In this document: positions 26,938-35,474 of the stretch, piece by piece
How the letters are laid out: each line of letters opens with the position of its first letter
How positions within the stretch are numbered: the first letter of the stretch is position 1
NCBI GenBank assembly: GCA_017857395.1
Contig: JAFMDF010000036.1
Span: 1-47,412, forward strand
Direction: 5' to 3'
Source: Bacteroidota bacterium
GTDB taxonomy: Bacteria; Bacteroidota; Bacteroidia; Chitinophagales; Saprospiraceae
DNA: 47,412 bases
Position numbers and translations under genes: made by a program
The notes under the pieces: generated by a model
What the model was told of the DNA's origin: nothing
Seen by the model: the letters and a program-made list of their open reading frames with translations, nothing else
The model's database searches: none

Positions 26938-27657
26938 TTATAATTGTTGCTTTAAAAATTCCTGATAAGTAGCTGGCGTGTCTAAATCAAAAATTCCTTC
27001 AGGAAAATCTATCGTTATAATCTCTCCTTTATAATTTTTAATGATTTTTCTAGCTCCTTCATCTTTATTTAAGGTTTTTAATTTACCAAAAAGACTATTG
27101 GCAAATAAAGCGGGAACGCCTTTAATATTGTTGTATATTGTAGCAATGATAGCCACATTATTGTCTCGATAAGCAGCAATTAATTCCCGTAATTTTTTAG
27201 TCGTTAAATAAGGTTGGTCGCATACCATAATAATAATAGCGTCATAAGTTATAGGTTTTGCTAAGAAAAACTCTACTCCCTTTTTTAAGGTAGTTCCCAT
27301 TCCTTGTTCCCAATTTTCGTTAATGATGACCTCCACAGTTGCTTGTTGTGTAATATAAGGACTTATCTTTTCTGCATTTGCGCCTAGGACAACGACGGTT
27401 TGCTGGTTATCCAATGCTTGTGTGAGGTCAATTGCTCTTTCTATTAAAGTTTGATTGTCAATTTTTAATAACTGCTTAGGTGTTCCCATTCTTCGAGAAG
27501 CGCCTGCTGCGAGAATAATAATACCGATTGGATTAAGTGTTGAAGAAAGTTTATTTGTCAAAGATTTAGGTTTTAAATTTGAAAAAGTAAAATTAATTAA
27601 TTTTTTTTGAATTTTTTTTTGATGTAAAATATTGATTATCAGTAATATAAAATGCAA
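26938..27657 (-). CDS. MobA-like nucleotidyltransferase
   Basis: A cytidylyl/guanylyl-transferase-like protein of the MobA/MocA group. The nucleotide-binding signature is IGIIILAAGASRRMGTPKQL and the metal-binding Asp is in IIIMVCDQPYL; KGVPALFANSLFG and GARKIIKNYKGEI follow, and it ends FDLDTPATYQEFL. These fit molybdenum cofactor cytidylyltransferase (MocA-like), which acts for xanthine-dehydrogenase-type enzymes, but no such enzyme is in the window. The ATG at 27657 puts about 40 unusual residues before the domain; a TTG at 27561 is a reasonable alternative start. Confidence 0.78.
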   Translation of the reverse strand: MHFILLIINILHQKKIQKKLINFTFSNLKPKSLTNKLSSTLNPIGIIILAAGASRRMGTPKQLLKIDNQTLIERAIDLTQALDNQQTVVVLGANAEKISPYITQQATVEVIINENWEQGMGTTLKKGVEFFLAKPITYDAIIIMVCDQPYLTTKKLRELIAAYRDNNVAIIATIYNNIKGVPALFANSLFGKLKTLNKDEGARKIIKNYKGEIITIDFPEGIFDLDTPATYQEFLKQQL

Positions 27658-28252
27658 TTAAAAAATAATCAACATTTTTTTAATAATCTTGGAACTTTTA
27701 ATATCCTATTTGTGGTTCTTATGAAGGATTCAAAAAAGTCTATATTTTTAAATTAAACACATCAAAAAATTAAGATGTTTTTATTCAATCAACATATTAC
27801 ATTCAACAACTGCGATACTATTCTTTTAAAGAGTATTCAGCTAAGTAAACAAGGCAATAGTAGTCTTGGAATGATTAAGCCAGTTGGTTTCGACAGTTCC
27901 CTCTTCTAATAGTTCTCTTCCTTTAAAGTAGAGTAGCTGTTAGAAAATGCAGCTACGAAACAAAATTTCTTTTTTAATATTTCAAGGCTGTATCTTTTGT
28001 TTTAATTGGCCGCCATTAGCGTCAATTAATTATTGCTAAATCATGCTGTTTGGAGCAGCTTTAGAAATCGAATAATTTATACATTTCGATTTATAAAGCA
28101 ATTTCAATGATTCAATTTGGTCATTTTTCTGATGAATGCACAGAAAAAGACATAGTCTTTTTTTGCCTTATACTTTCGTAATCCAAGCGGAAAAAGATTT
28201 CGACTAATCAGGATAAGCGTGAGTTTGAATCTGGAAGAAGGTACAAAAAAAT
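27658..28252. other. Non-coding leader region before the tRNA array
   Basis: About 595 bases without a credible gene, AT-rich at the left. Small hairpins are seen at 27815-27836 (ATACT/AGTAT), 27933-27956 (GTAGCTG/CAGCTAC, perfect 7 bp) and 28065-28092 (AAATCGAA/TTCGATTT). GTGAGTTTGAATCT at about 28219-28232 looks like a T-arm but lacks a pairing stem, so it may be the remnant of a further tRNA. TACTTTCG (28171-28178) is one base from a -7 element. Confidence 0.4.
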
Positions 28253-28326
28253 GCGCTTGTAGCCCAATTGGCAGAGGCGTCTGGCTTAGACCCAGAATGT
28301 TGTGAGTTCGAGTCTCACCAAGCGTA
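28253..28326 (+). tRNA. tRNA with anticodon TAG (Leu by anticodon), short variable arm
   Basis: 74 nt. Acceptor GCGCTTG/CAAGCGT (one G-T pair), D-stem GCC/GGC with AATTGG in the loop, anticodon arm TCTGG-CTTAGAC-CCAGA with anticodon TAG, a 5-base variable loop and a perfect T-arm GTGAG-TTCGAGT-CTCAC. The anticodon reads CUA (Leu), but bacterial leucine tRNAs have a long variable arm and this one does not. The charging amino acid is therefore uncertain. No CCA is encoded. Confidence 0.82.
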
Positions 28327-28332
28327 CTATAA

Positions 28333-28423
28333 GGAGAATAGGCAACTATTGGTTGGTTGCGCTCGCCTGCTAAGCGAGTTTTCGGTGAAAGCTGAAAGGA
28401 GGGTTCGATTCCCTTGTTCTCCG
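28333..28423 (+). tRNA. tRNA-Ser (anticodon GCT)
   Basis: 91 nt class II tRNA. Acceptor GGAGAAT/GTTCTCC, D-stem GCAA/TTGC, anticodon arm CTCGC-CTGCTAA-GCGAG, long variable arm with a 6-bp stem (TTTCGG/CTGAAA) and T-arm GAGGG-TTCGATT-CCCTT. Discriminator G as in serine tRNAs. It reads AGC/AGU. It begins seven bases after the previous tRNA ends. Confidence 0.92.
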
Positions 28424-28433
28424 CAATTGTTTT

Positions 28434-28525
28434 GGAAAGTAAAGCAGCTATATTGGATTGGCGACTAGTCTTGAAAACTAGGTTTCTAAGTAATTGGAAT
28501 GGGGTTCGAGCCGGCTAGCTTTCCG
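28434..28525 (+). tRNA. tRNA-Ser-like (anticodon TGA) with eroded D and T stems
   Basis: 92 nt. The acceptor GGAAAGT/GCTTTCC pairs throughout (one G-T), and the anticodon arm CTAGT-CTTGAAA-ACTAG is perfect with anticodon TGA (UCA, Ser). A long variable arm (TTTC/GGAA) and discriminator G fit serine. The T-loop TTCGAGC is intact, but its stem (TGGGG against CGGCT) pairs at only two positions, and the D-stem keeps only about two pairs. It is possibly non-functional or specialised. Confidence 0.7.
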
Positions 28526-28568
28526 CTAATAACAACATCATTAATACTTAAAACCAGATGATAAAAAC

Positions 28569-28640
28569 CTAAGCGTAGCTTAACAGAGAGCAGCTGTTGT
28601 TTAATAGCAGAAGGTGTAGGTTCAAATCCTACCGCTTAGC
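28569..28640 (+). tRNA. tRNA with anticodon TTA (ochre-suppressor type)
   Basis: 72 nt. Perfect acceptor CTAAGCG/CGCTTAG, D-stem GCTT/GAGC with a 6-base loop lacking the usual GG, anticodon stem CTGTT/AGCAG (one G-T) around loop GTTTAAT, a standard 5-base variable loop and perfect T-arm GTAGG-TTCAAAT-CCTAC. With U33 and A37 in place, the anticodon is UUA, which pairs with the stop codon UAA. One extra base lies at position 26. Another register (stem GCTGT/ATAGC, 6-base loop) is possible but would misplace the variable loop. Confidence 0.68.
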
Positions 28641-28656
28641 GGACTTTAAAGAAAAA

Positions 28657-28749
28657 GGAAGAAGAAAAAAATATTGGTTAGCTGTTGCCTTCACGAGCAA
28701 CGTGAGCACATAGGGACAGCACTCGGGGTTCGATTCCTCTATTCTTCCA
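28657..28749 (+). tRNA. tRNA-like gene, class II length, anticodon ambiguous (TCA or CAC)
   Basis: 93 nt. Perfect 7-bp acceptor GGAAGAA/TTCTTCC, D-loop with TTGGTTAG but no D-stem, and an anticodon-like stem GTTGC/GCAAC around an 8-base loop CTTCACGA. Depending on which T is U33, the anticodon is TCA (reads UGA) or CAC (Val). A long variable segment follows. The T-stem has four pairs (GGGG/CCTC). A competing hairpin, CTTCACG/CGTGAG, overlaps the anticodon arm. The acceptor does not extend to the 8 bp expected for tRNA-Sec. Confidence 0.55.
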
Positions 28750-28752
28750 CAT

Positions 28753-28824
28753 GCGAATATCGCTTAATAGGTAAAGTGCCTGACTTCCAATCAGGAGCAA
28801 TCGGTTCGATTCCGATTATTCGCT
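28753..28824 (+). tRNA. tRNA-Gly (anticodon TCC)
   Basis: 72 nt, complete. Acceptor GCGAATA/TATTCGC, D-stem GCTT/AAGT with AATAGGTA loop, anticodon arm CCTGA-CTTCCAA-TCAGG and T-arm ATCGG-TTCGATT-CCGAT. Discriminator T. Only three bases separate it from the previous tRNA-like gene. Confidence 0.92.
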
Positions 28825-28831
28825 CAAATTT

Positions 28832-28904
28832 CCTGAAGTGGCGCAATGGTTAGCGCACTTGCCTGATAAGCAGGAGGTTGATGGTTCGAGTCCATCCTTT
28901 AGGA
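28832..28904 (+). tRNA. tRNA-Ile (anticodon GAT)
   Basis: 73 nt. Acceptor CCTGAAG/CTTTAGG (one G-T), D-stem GCGC/GCGC with AATGGTTA loop, anticodon arm CTTGC-CTGATAA-GCAGG, variable AGGTT and T-arm GATGG-TTCGAGT-CCATC. Discriminator A; no CCA. Confidence 0.92.
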
Positions 28905-28910
28905 CGATAA

Positions 28911-28982
28911 GGCAATATAGCTCACTAGGTGAGAGCGTTGGTCTGAAAAATCAGAGGGCAGGGTTCGATTCCCGTATTGCCA
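28911..28982 (+). tRNA. tRNA-Phe (anticodon GAA) with shortened T-stem
   Basis: 72 nt. Perfect acceptor GGCAATA/TATTGCC, D-arm GCTC-ACTAGGTGA-GAGC, and anticodon arm TTGGT-CTGAAAA-ATCAG with anticodon GAA. The T-loop TTCGATT is normal, but only GGG/CCC of the T-stem pairs and one base seems missing before the acceptor strand. Probably Phe by anticodon; function is less certain than for its neighbours. Confidence 0.78.
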
Positions 28983-29045
28983 CCATGCAATAGGTAGTAG
29001 CAGTTTGCAGTAAGCAATTGTAGTCCATCTATTAATTTAAAAAAT

Positions 29046-29117
29046 TGCGCGGTGTTGTAATTGGCAACATGCTGGTCTCATAAGCCAGCGCTACGAGTTC
29101 GAATCTCGTCTGCGCAA
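29046..29117 (+). tRNA. tRNA with CAT anticodon (Met/Ile2 type)
   Basis: 72 nt. Acceptor TGCGCGG/CTGCGCA (one G-T), D-arm stem TTG/CAA, extendable to TGTTG/CAACA, with TAATTGG loop, anticodon arm CTGGT-CTCATAA-GCCAG and T-arm ACGAG-TTCGAAT-CTCGT. It lacks the three G-C pairs of initiator tRNA at the base of the anticodon stem, so it is an elongator Met or a lysidine-modified Ile tRNA. The acceptor begins T-A. Confidence 0.88.
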
Positions 29118-29198
29118 CTAATGGAAGATTATTAGCAATTATTAAGGTCACTCAAATCCAAAATAATCTCTAATAACTCGAAGTAATTACTTCTAATT

Positions 29199-29272
29199 TG
29201 CCTCGTAGCTTAGTTGGTTAGAGCACTCCGCTTTTAACGGAGGGGTCGTGAGTTCGAATCTCACCGAGGTAA
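29199..29272 (+). tRNA. tRNA-Lys (anticodon TTT)
   Basis: 74 nt, canonical. Acceptor TGCCTCG/CGAGGTA (one G-T), D-arm GCTT-AGTTGGTTA-GAGC, anticodon arm CTCCG-CTTTTAA-CGGAG, variable GGGTC and T-arm GTGAG-TTCGAAT-CTCAC. Discriminator A, no CCA. It is the last member of the array, 81 bases after the CAT tRNA. Confidence 0.93.
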
Positions 29273-29328
29273 CTATATTTTATTGAGTATTAGGATAGAC
29301 TAGTGTATTAGATAGAAAATTGATAATT

Positions 29329-29391
29329 ATCCGTTGCCTTAAATCCGTTGCCAACTGTAAATTAATTGGTAACGGATTTAAGGCAATGGAT
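29329..29391. repeat. 26-bp inverted repeat at the end of the tRNA array
   Basis: Arms 29329-29354 and 29366-29391 pair over 26 bases with two mismatches and an 11-base loop. It lies between the tRNA array and the convergent S41 peptidase gene and probably ends both transcripts. The left arm begins ATCCGTTGCC, as in the hairpin at 21970, and carries ATCCGTTGCC a second time internally. Confidence 0.8.
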
Positions 29392-29415
29392 TACTACATA
29401 TTATATGGTATAAAT

Positions 29416-30747
29416 CTACTTATTCTTTGTTTGAAATCGCTTCAAATTTTGCTGAAAAGCTTCCAAATCTTCATCTTTTTGTTCAGCAGCTATCTTTACT
29501 GCTTTTTCATAATTTATAAGCGCTAACTCCTTCTGACCAATACCAGCTAAAGCTTCTCCGTAGCTATCAAATACATTAGCCGAGTTCGGAAATAGTTCCG
29601 TATTGGATTTAAAAATTGCTAAAGCCGCTGTTGTTCTTTTACTTAATAAATAATCATACCCTAAAAGGTTTATATCTCTTTCAGTTAGCATGTTTGCTTT
29701 AAGGATATTTTCTAATGCTTTGAGAACAGTTGCTTCTCCTGCCTTTGTTATTTTTTTGTCCGTCAATGCATTTAAAGTCGTTTCTAAAGGATTGAAAAAA
29801 TTGTTTTTATAGTTTTTTGCTCCTTCGATAGCCAATACTTTTGCTTTCTCTAGAGCTTCATCTGCTGCTACTTTTTCATCTGGAATTACGCCTACTCCTT
29901 CCCAATTCGTGTTGGTAACAGGATTGATAGATCTAGCAAATGGTATCCGCACCCCAAACCCGTCAGTCAACCGAAAATAACGGGTAGGATGTGCGCCTCC
30001 CCAAGTAGTTTCTCCAACAATCGTAGCTCGCTTTTTGCTTTGCATGGTATAAGAAAAATCTTCTGCTGCGGAGAATGTTTTTTTACTGGTTAGAATATAA
30101 ACAGGAACCTTAGGTCGCTTTTTGCCTTTTACGGGCACCGTCCATAATTCTTCCGTATGGTCAGTTGCTCTATTATAAATGGAATTCAATAGAAAATGCG
30201 TATCAAAAAAATAGCTACAGATATATTGCACCATTCGTGGGCTACCTCCACCGTTTTGCCGCATATCAATAATTAAAGCATCTGCTTGGGCTAATTGCTT
30301 CATAATAACATCTATTTCGGCAAAGCTTTTTTCGCCGCCACCAAAATATCGCATATCAAAATAGCCTACATTATTTTCATAATATTTAAATTCATTCAAC
30401 ATTGGCTTATAGTAACGGGAAAAGTTTTGAGCAAAAGGTACTTTCTTATTCACTTCTTCTTTTTGTGGTGCTCTCGGTGGTACCATACTCAAATGTTTGT
30501 CTGCGGTAATTTTTCGCATCTGTTGCGTTACTTCCTTTGCTAGTGCTTCCCCTGTGATAAAAGCATCGAAGTGTTTATTGGCCATTAGTTTATCTAAATG
30601 CGCATTGGTTTCTTCTGCTTTATCAAGGAATACATAATGTGTTAACATCAATTCCTGAATGCCTTTTACCAACTCATTATTAGATTGGGCAAAATTTAAA
30701 AATGGGCTTAATAAAAATACTAGTAATAGGCTTATTTTATTAGTCAT
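29416..30747 (-). CDS. Secreted S41-family peptidase with C-terminal TPR-like segment
   Basis: An exported serine protease, about 443 residues from the Met at 30747 (MTNKISLLLVFLLSPFLNF, a good signal peptide); Mets at 30759 and 30822 are less likely. The N-terminal helical region resembles the IRBP/tricorn-type cap. The core contains VGYFDMRYFGGG, ADALIIDMRQNGGGSP and PVYILTSKKTFSAAEDF, where the Ser of TFSAAEDF is the expected nucleophile, followed by RATIVGETTWGGAHP. After about residue 330 two helical repeats occur (LLSKRTTAALAIFKSNTELF and GIGQKELALINYEKAVKIA). The substrate is unknown. Confidence 0.87.
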   Translation of the reverse strand: MTNKISLLLVFLLSPFLNFAQSNNELVKGIQELMLTHYVFLDKAEETNAHLDKLMANKHFDAFITGEALAKEVTQQMRKITADKHLSMVPPRAPQKEEVNKKVPFAQNFSRYYKPMLNEFKYYENNVGYFDMRYFGGGEKSFAEIDVIMKQLAQADALIIDMRQNGGGSPRMVQYICSYFFDTHFLLNSIYNRATDHTEELWTVPVKGKKRPKVPVYILTSKKTFSAAEDFSYTMQSKKRATIVGETTWGGAHPTRYFRLTDGFGVRIPFARSINPVTNTNWEGVGVIPDEKVAADEALEKAKVLAIEGAKNYKNNFFNPLETTLNALTDKKITKAGEATVLKALENILKANMLTERDINLLGYDYLLSKRTTAALAIFKSNTELFPNSANVFDSYGEALAGIGQKELALINYEKAVKIAAEQKDEDLEAFQQNLKRFQTKNK

Positions 30748-31053
30748 GCTGCTTATCATAATTATAGTTTTAATGATTTTGTCTAATTTATTCCTTTCTG
30801 TAAAATGGAGGACTAAGGCCAACTTTGTATAAGATTCTTTAAATCCACATTAAGGTGTATCCTACTAACCATTTTACTTGATTAACTAATTTTATCCTTC
30901 TGCAAGTCCATATATTTTGATAAAACTAAGCTAAATACTACATTTGTCAAAAAAGTAGAACGGTCTAATTTGAAATACTTTTAGATTTTTAGTTTCAACT
31001 TTTCAATTTTAGATTTTTTCCCGAATGTTTTCGGGATTTCGATTTCACTCAAC
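30748..31053. promoter_or_regulatory. Divergent control region with a palindrome before the TetR gene
   Basis: About 306 bases between divergent genes. TCCCGAA-TGTT-TTCGGGA (31019-31036) is a perfect 7-bp palindrome ending 17 bases before the TetR ATG, in the leader. It could be an operator or a 5' UTR hairpin. Nothing else stands out. Confidence 0.45.
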
Positions 31054-31638
31054 ATGGGCTATAAATACAATAGAAAAGACATCCTGAAGCAAGGCATAGA
31101 TTTGATGAGTCAATCGGGCTATCACAATATCGGTGTGATGGAAATTCTAAAAAGTATGGGTATTCCCAAAGGCTCTTTTTATAATTTTTTTGATAGCAAA
31201 GAAGCTTTTATTATAGAAGCGATTGAATTTTATGGTTCGGCTAACTTAAAATTAATTGACCGAATAGAGCAAATGAACGAATTAAATCCATTGGAAAAAG
31301 TAAAAGCTTATTTCAATCATTTAATTCAAAAAAATAAAGCACAGCAGTTTAAATATTCTTGTTTCTGGGGCAATATGTCTACCGAAGTAGCAGGGCAAAA
31401 TGAAAAAGTATCGCAAGCCATTCAGAACCAAATGAGCATTATCAAAGAACGATTTGTACAATGGTTAACTGAAGCGCAAGAACAAAACATCTTAATTGAG
31501 GTTTATACTCCGACTGATATAGCGGATTTTTTATATACTAATTTTCACGGGGCAATGGTCACCATGAAATACCAACAATCAGCTAAACCACTAGAGGACT
31601 TTTTAGCCATCAATTTTAGATTATTAAGTAAAAATTAG
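31054..31638 (+). CDS. TetR/AcrR-family transcriptional regulator
   Basis: A 194-residue regulator. The N-terminal helix-turn-helix is classical (NIGVMEILKSMGIPKGSFYN followed by FFDSKEAFIIEAIEFYG). The C-terminal ligand domain (about 60-190) contains NPLEKVKAYFNHLIQ, FKYSCFWGNMSTEVAGQ and DIADFLYTNFHGAMVTMKY, which resembles the AcuR/YcdC-like branch with a conserved Cys in the CFWGN segment. It lies 122 bases upstream of the ene-reductase gene on the same strand, so it is the natural candidate to regulate it, perhaps in response to electrophiles. The stop is TAG. Confidence 0.88.
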   Translation: MGYKYNRKDILKQGIDLMSQSGYHNIGVMEILKSMGIPKGSFYNFFDSKEAFIIEAIEFYGSANLKLIDRIEQMNELNPLEKVKAYFNHLIQKNKAQQFKYSCFWGNMSTEVAGQNEKVSQAIQNQMSIIKERFVQWLTEAQEQNILIEVYTPTDIADFLYTNFHGAMVTMKYQQSAKPLEDFLAINFRLLSKN

Positions 31639-31757
31639 CTTTTCTTTTACCACATAGTCACATAGTTTAAAAACATAGATAACATAGTCTTACAAAAAGG
31701 ATTATAGGAATTAGGTAAATATTATTGTGCGATTATATGGCTAAATAACAAAATTAG

Positions 31758-33800
<2,043 letters not shown>

Positions 33801-33827
33801 TAGATTTTTTTATAAAAGGTACTGATA

Positions 33828-33866
33828 AAAAGGCGCATCTAAACCACTGTTTGGATGCGCCTTTCT
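33828..33866. terminator. Bidirectional terminator between the ene-reductase and HupE-like genes
   Basis: AAAAGGCGCATC and GATGCGCCTTT flank a 14-base loop at 33829-33864. The stem is bracketed by A-run and T-run on opposite sides, so it can terminate in both directions between convergent genes. Confidence 0.8.
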
Positions 33867-33883
33867 TATTTGGTATTTAAATT

Positions 33884-34495
33884 TTAAAAAGGATAAGTAT
33901 CCATCATCAAAATTAAGGCAACTCCTGCCGCTGCACCTGAGACGAATAAATTCCATTCTCGTTGTTTCACTTTAAAAATATTTAAGGCTAAAAAAGTACC
34001 ACCTAAAATGATAGCGACAATCATTAATTGCCCCAATTCTACACCAATATTAAAAGCGAATAATTGAGTAATTAGGGAATCCTCTTCTCCTGGCATTAAA
34101 GCAGAACGCAAAAAATTAGAAAAACCCATGCCGTGAATCGTACCAAAAAATAATGCTAATAAATAAGTGATATTTATTTTTTTAGTAGAAATTGTTTGAG
34201 TGGCTTCTCTTGTATCTCTTTTCCACACATTAAAAAGACTTGTTATTAGAATGGTGACTGGAATTAAAAACTCCACAACCTTAGTAGAAAAAGAAATAAT
34301 ATTTAAAGCGGCTAGTGCCAAGGTAATTGAGTGCCCAAGCGTAAAAGCCGTAACTAAAATCAATACCTTTTTCCATTCGGAAATTCGATAAATAGCGCAT
34401 AATGCTACCAGAAAAAGAATATGGTCATAGGCCTTGATGTCCGAAATATGCTCAAAACCTAATGTTAAAAAGGTGCTAAAAATTGACTCCATCAA
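33884..34495 (-). CDS. HupE/UreJ-family membrane protein
   Basis: A 203-residue integral membrane protein with about six hydrophobic segments: ILFLVALCAIYRI, VLILVTAFTLGHSITLALAA, FLIPVTILITSLFNV, YLLALFFGTIHGMGFSNFL, LGQLMIVAIILGGTFLALNI and LFVSGAAAGVALILM. The conserved His-containing motifs FTLGHSITL and GTIHGMGF are typical of HupE/UreJ proteins, which in other species are linked to nickel or cobalt supply. No hydrogenase or urease genes are in the window, so the metal and role are unknown. Confidence 0.82.
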   Translation of the reverse strand: MMESIFSTFLTLGFEHISDIKAYDHILFLVALCAIYRISEWKKVLILVTAFTLGHSITLALAALNIISFSTKVVEFLIPVTILITSLFNVWKRDTREATQTISTKKINITYLLALFFGTIHGMGFSNFLRSALMPGEEDSLITQLFAFNIGVELGQLMIVAIILGGTFLALNIFKVKQREWNLFVSGAAAGVALILMMDTYPF

Positions 34496-34754
34496 AACAT
34501 ATCGTTATTTTTATAAAATATTTTTAGAGCACAAGATAGGGGATTCCCTTAATTTGCTCGTCTATGAGAAAGCGGAACAAAGTTACTAAATAATGAATAC
34601 TCCCCTATTAATTAGCAATTTAATCGTTAATTTTATTAACTGGATTAAAATTTGTTACCTCTTTGGCATTATTTGATATACTAATTTCGTTTACCTAAGG
34701 ATATATTACCTGACTGAATTAAACTAATAAGATAGTTTGCGGTTATAATTACCC

Positions 34755-35471
34755 ATGAAATATTGTATTCCAATATCATTACTTTGCCTGCTTTTATGCA
34801 GTTGTAATCAATTGACAGAGCGATTGGATGGCTTTGCAGTTCATGGAATTGATATTTCTCATCACCAAGTAGAAGTTGATTGGGATACGATAGCGACGCA
34901 AAAAATAGATTTTGCTTTTGTCAAAGCTACGGAAGGTAGGGATTTTAAGGATAACTGTTTTACTCAAAATTGGCAGGAATTAAAAAGAGTCAATATCAAA
35001 AGAGGGGCTTATCACTTCTTTCACCCTAATTTATCTGCACAACAACAAGCGGATAATTTTATTAGAACGGTGGAAATGGACTTTGGTGACTTACCGCCTG
35101 TTTTAGATTTTGAAGTGACCAATAATATAGCAAAAGCGGAAATCTTGGAGCAACTTCAAACATGGTTAGATTTAATAGAAACACATTACAAAATCCGACC
35201 CATCATTTATACCAACCAAAAATTATATTTCAAATATTTATTAAATAATTTTAAAGACTATCCTATTTGGATGGCTCGCTATAATACGATAGAACCAAAT
35301 ATGCTATCTGAAAAAGACTGGTCTTTTTGGCAATATGGCAATAAAGGTACTGTCAAAGGTATTGACGGATTTGTGGATTTAAATGTTTTTAATGGGAACT
35401 TAATAGATTTGGAAAATATGAGTTTATCTCCAGAAACAGCTATTAGCAATATTATGGTTGGAAATCGATAA
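34755..35471 (+). CDS. GH25 lysozyme-like lipoprotein
   Basis: A 238-residue lipoprotein with signal MKYCIPISLLCLLLCSC and lipidation Cys about residue 17. The GH25 muramidase fold is clear: VHGIDISHHQVEVDWDTI (first catalytic Asp region), FAFVKATEG, GAYHFFHPN, LPPVLDFEVTNN (Asp/Glu pair) and PIIYTNQKLYFKYLL, then DWSFWQYGNKGTVKGIDGFV. It probably cuts peptidoglycan in the periplasm or at the outer membrane. The end is 3 bases from the stop of the convergent hydrolase gene. Confidence 0.9.
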   Translation: MKYCIPISLLCLLLCSCNQLTERLDGFAVHGIDISHHQVEVDWDTIATQKIDFAFVKATEGRDFKDNCFTQNWQELKRVNIKRGAYHFFHPNLSAQQQADNFIRTVEMDFGDLPPVLDFEVTNNIAKAEILEQLQTWLDLIETHYKIRPIIYTNQKLYFKYLLNNFKDYPIWMARYNTIEPNMLSEKDWSFWQYGNKGTVKGIDGFVDLNVFNGNLIDLENMSLSPETAISNIMVGNR

Positions 35472-35474
35472 AGC

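Noticed and set aside
28205-28240. A possible extra tRNA before the array
   Set aside because: Only a T-loop-like word is present; the flanking bases do not pair and no acceptor or anticodon stem can be drawn.
28268-28468. A 66-codon open frame across the first tRNA genes
   Set aside because: It runs through two well-folded tRNAs and part of a third, shows no protein likeness and has no plausible start context.
28657-28749. tRNA-Sec
   Set aside because: The acceptor stem does not extend to 8 bp, the D-stem is absent rather than long, and no selenocysteine genes are in the window.
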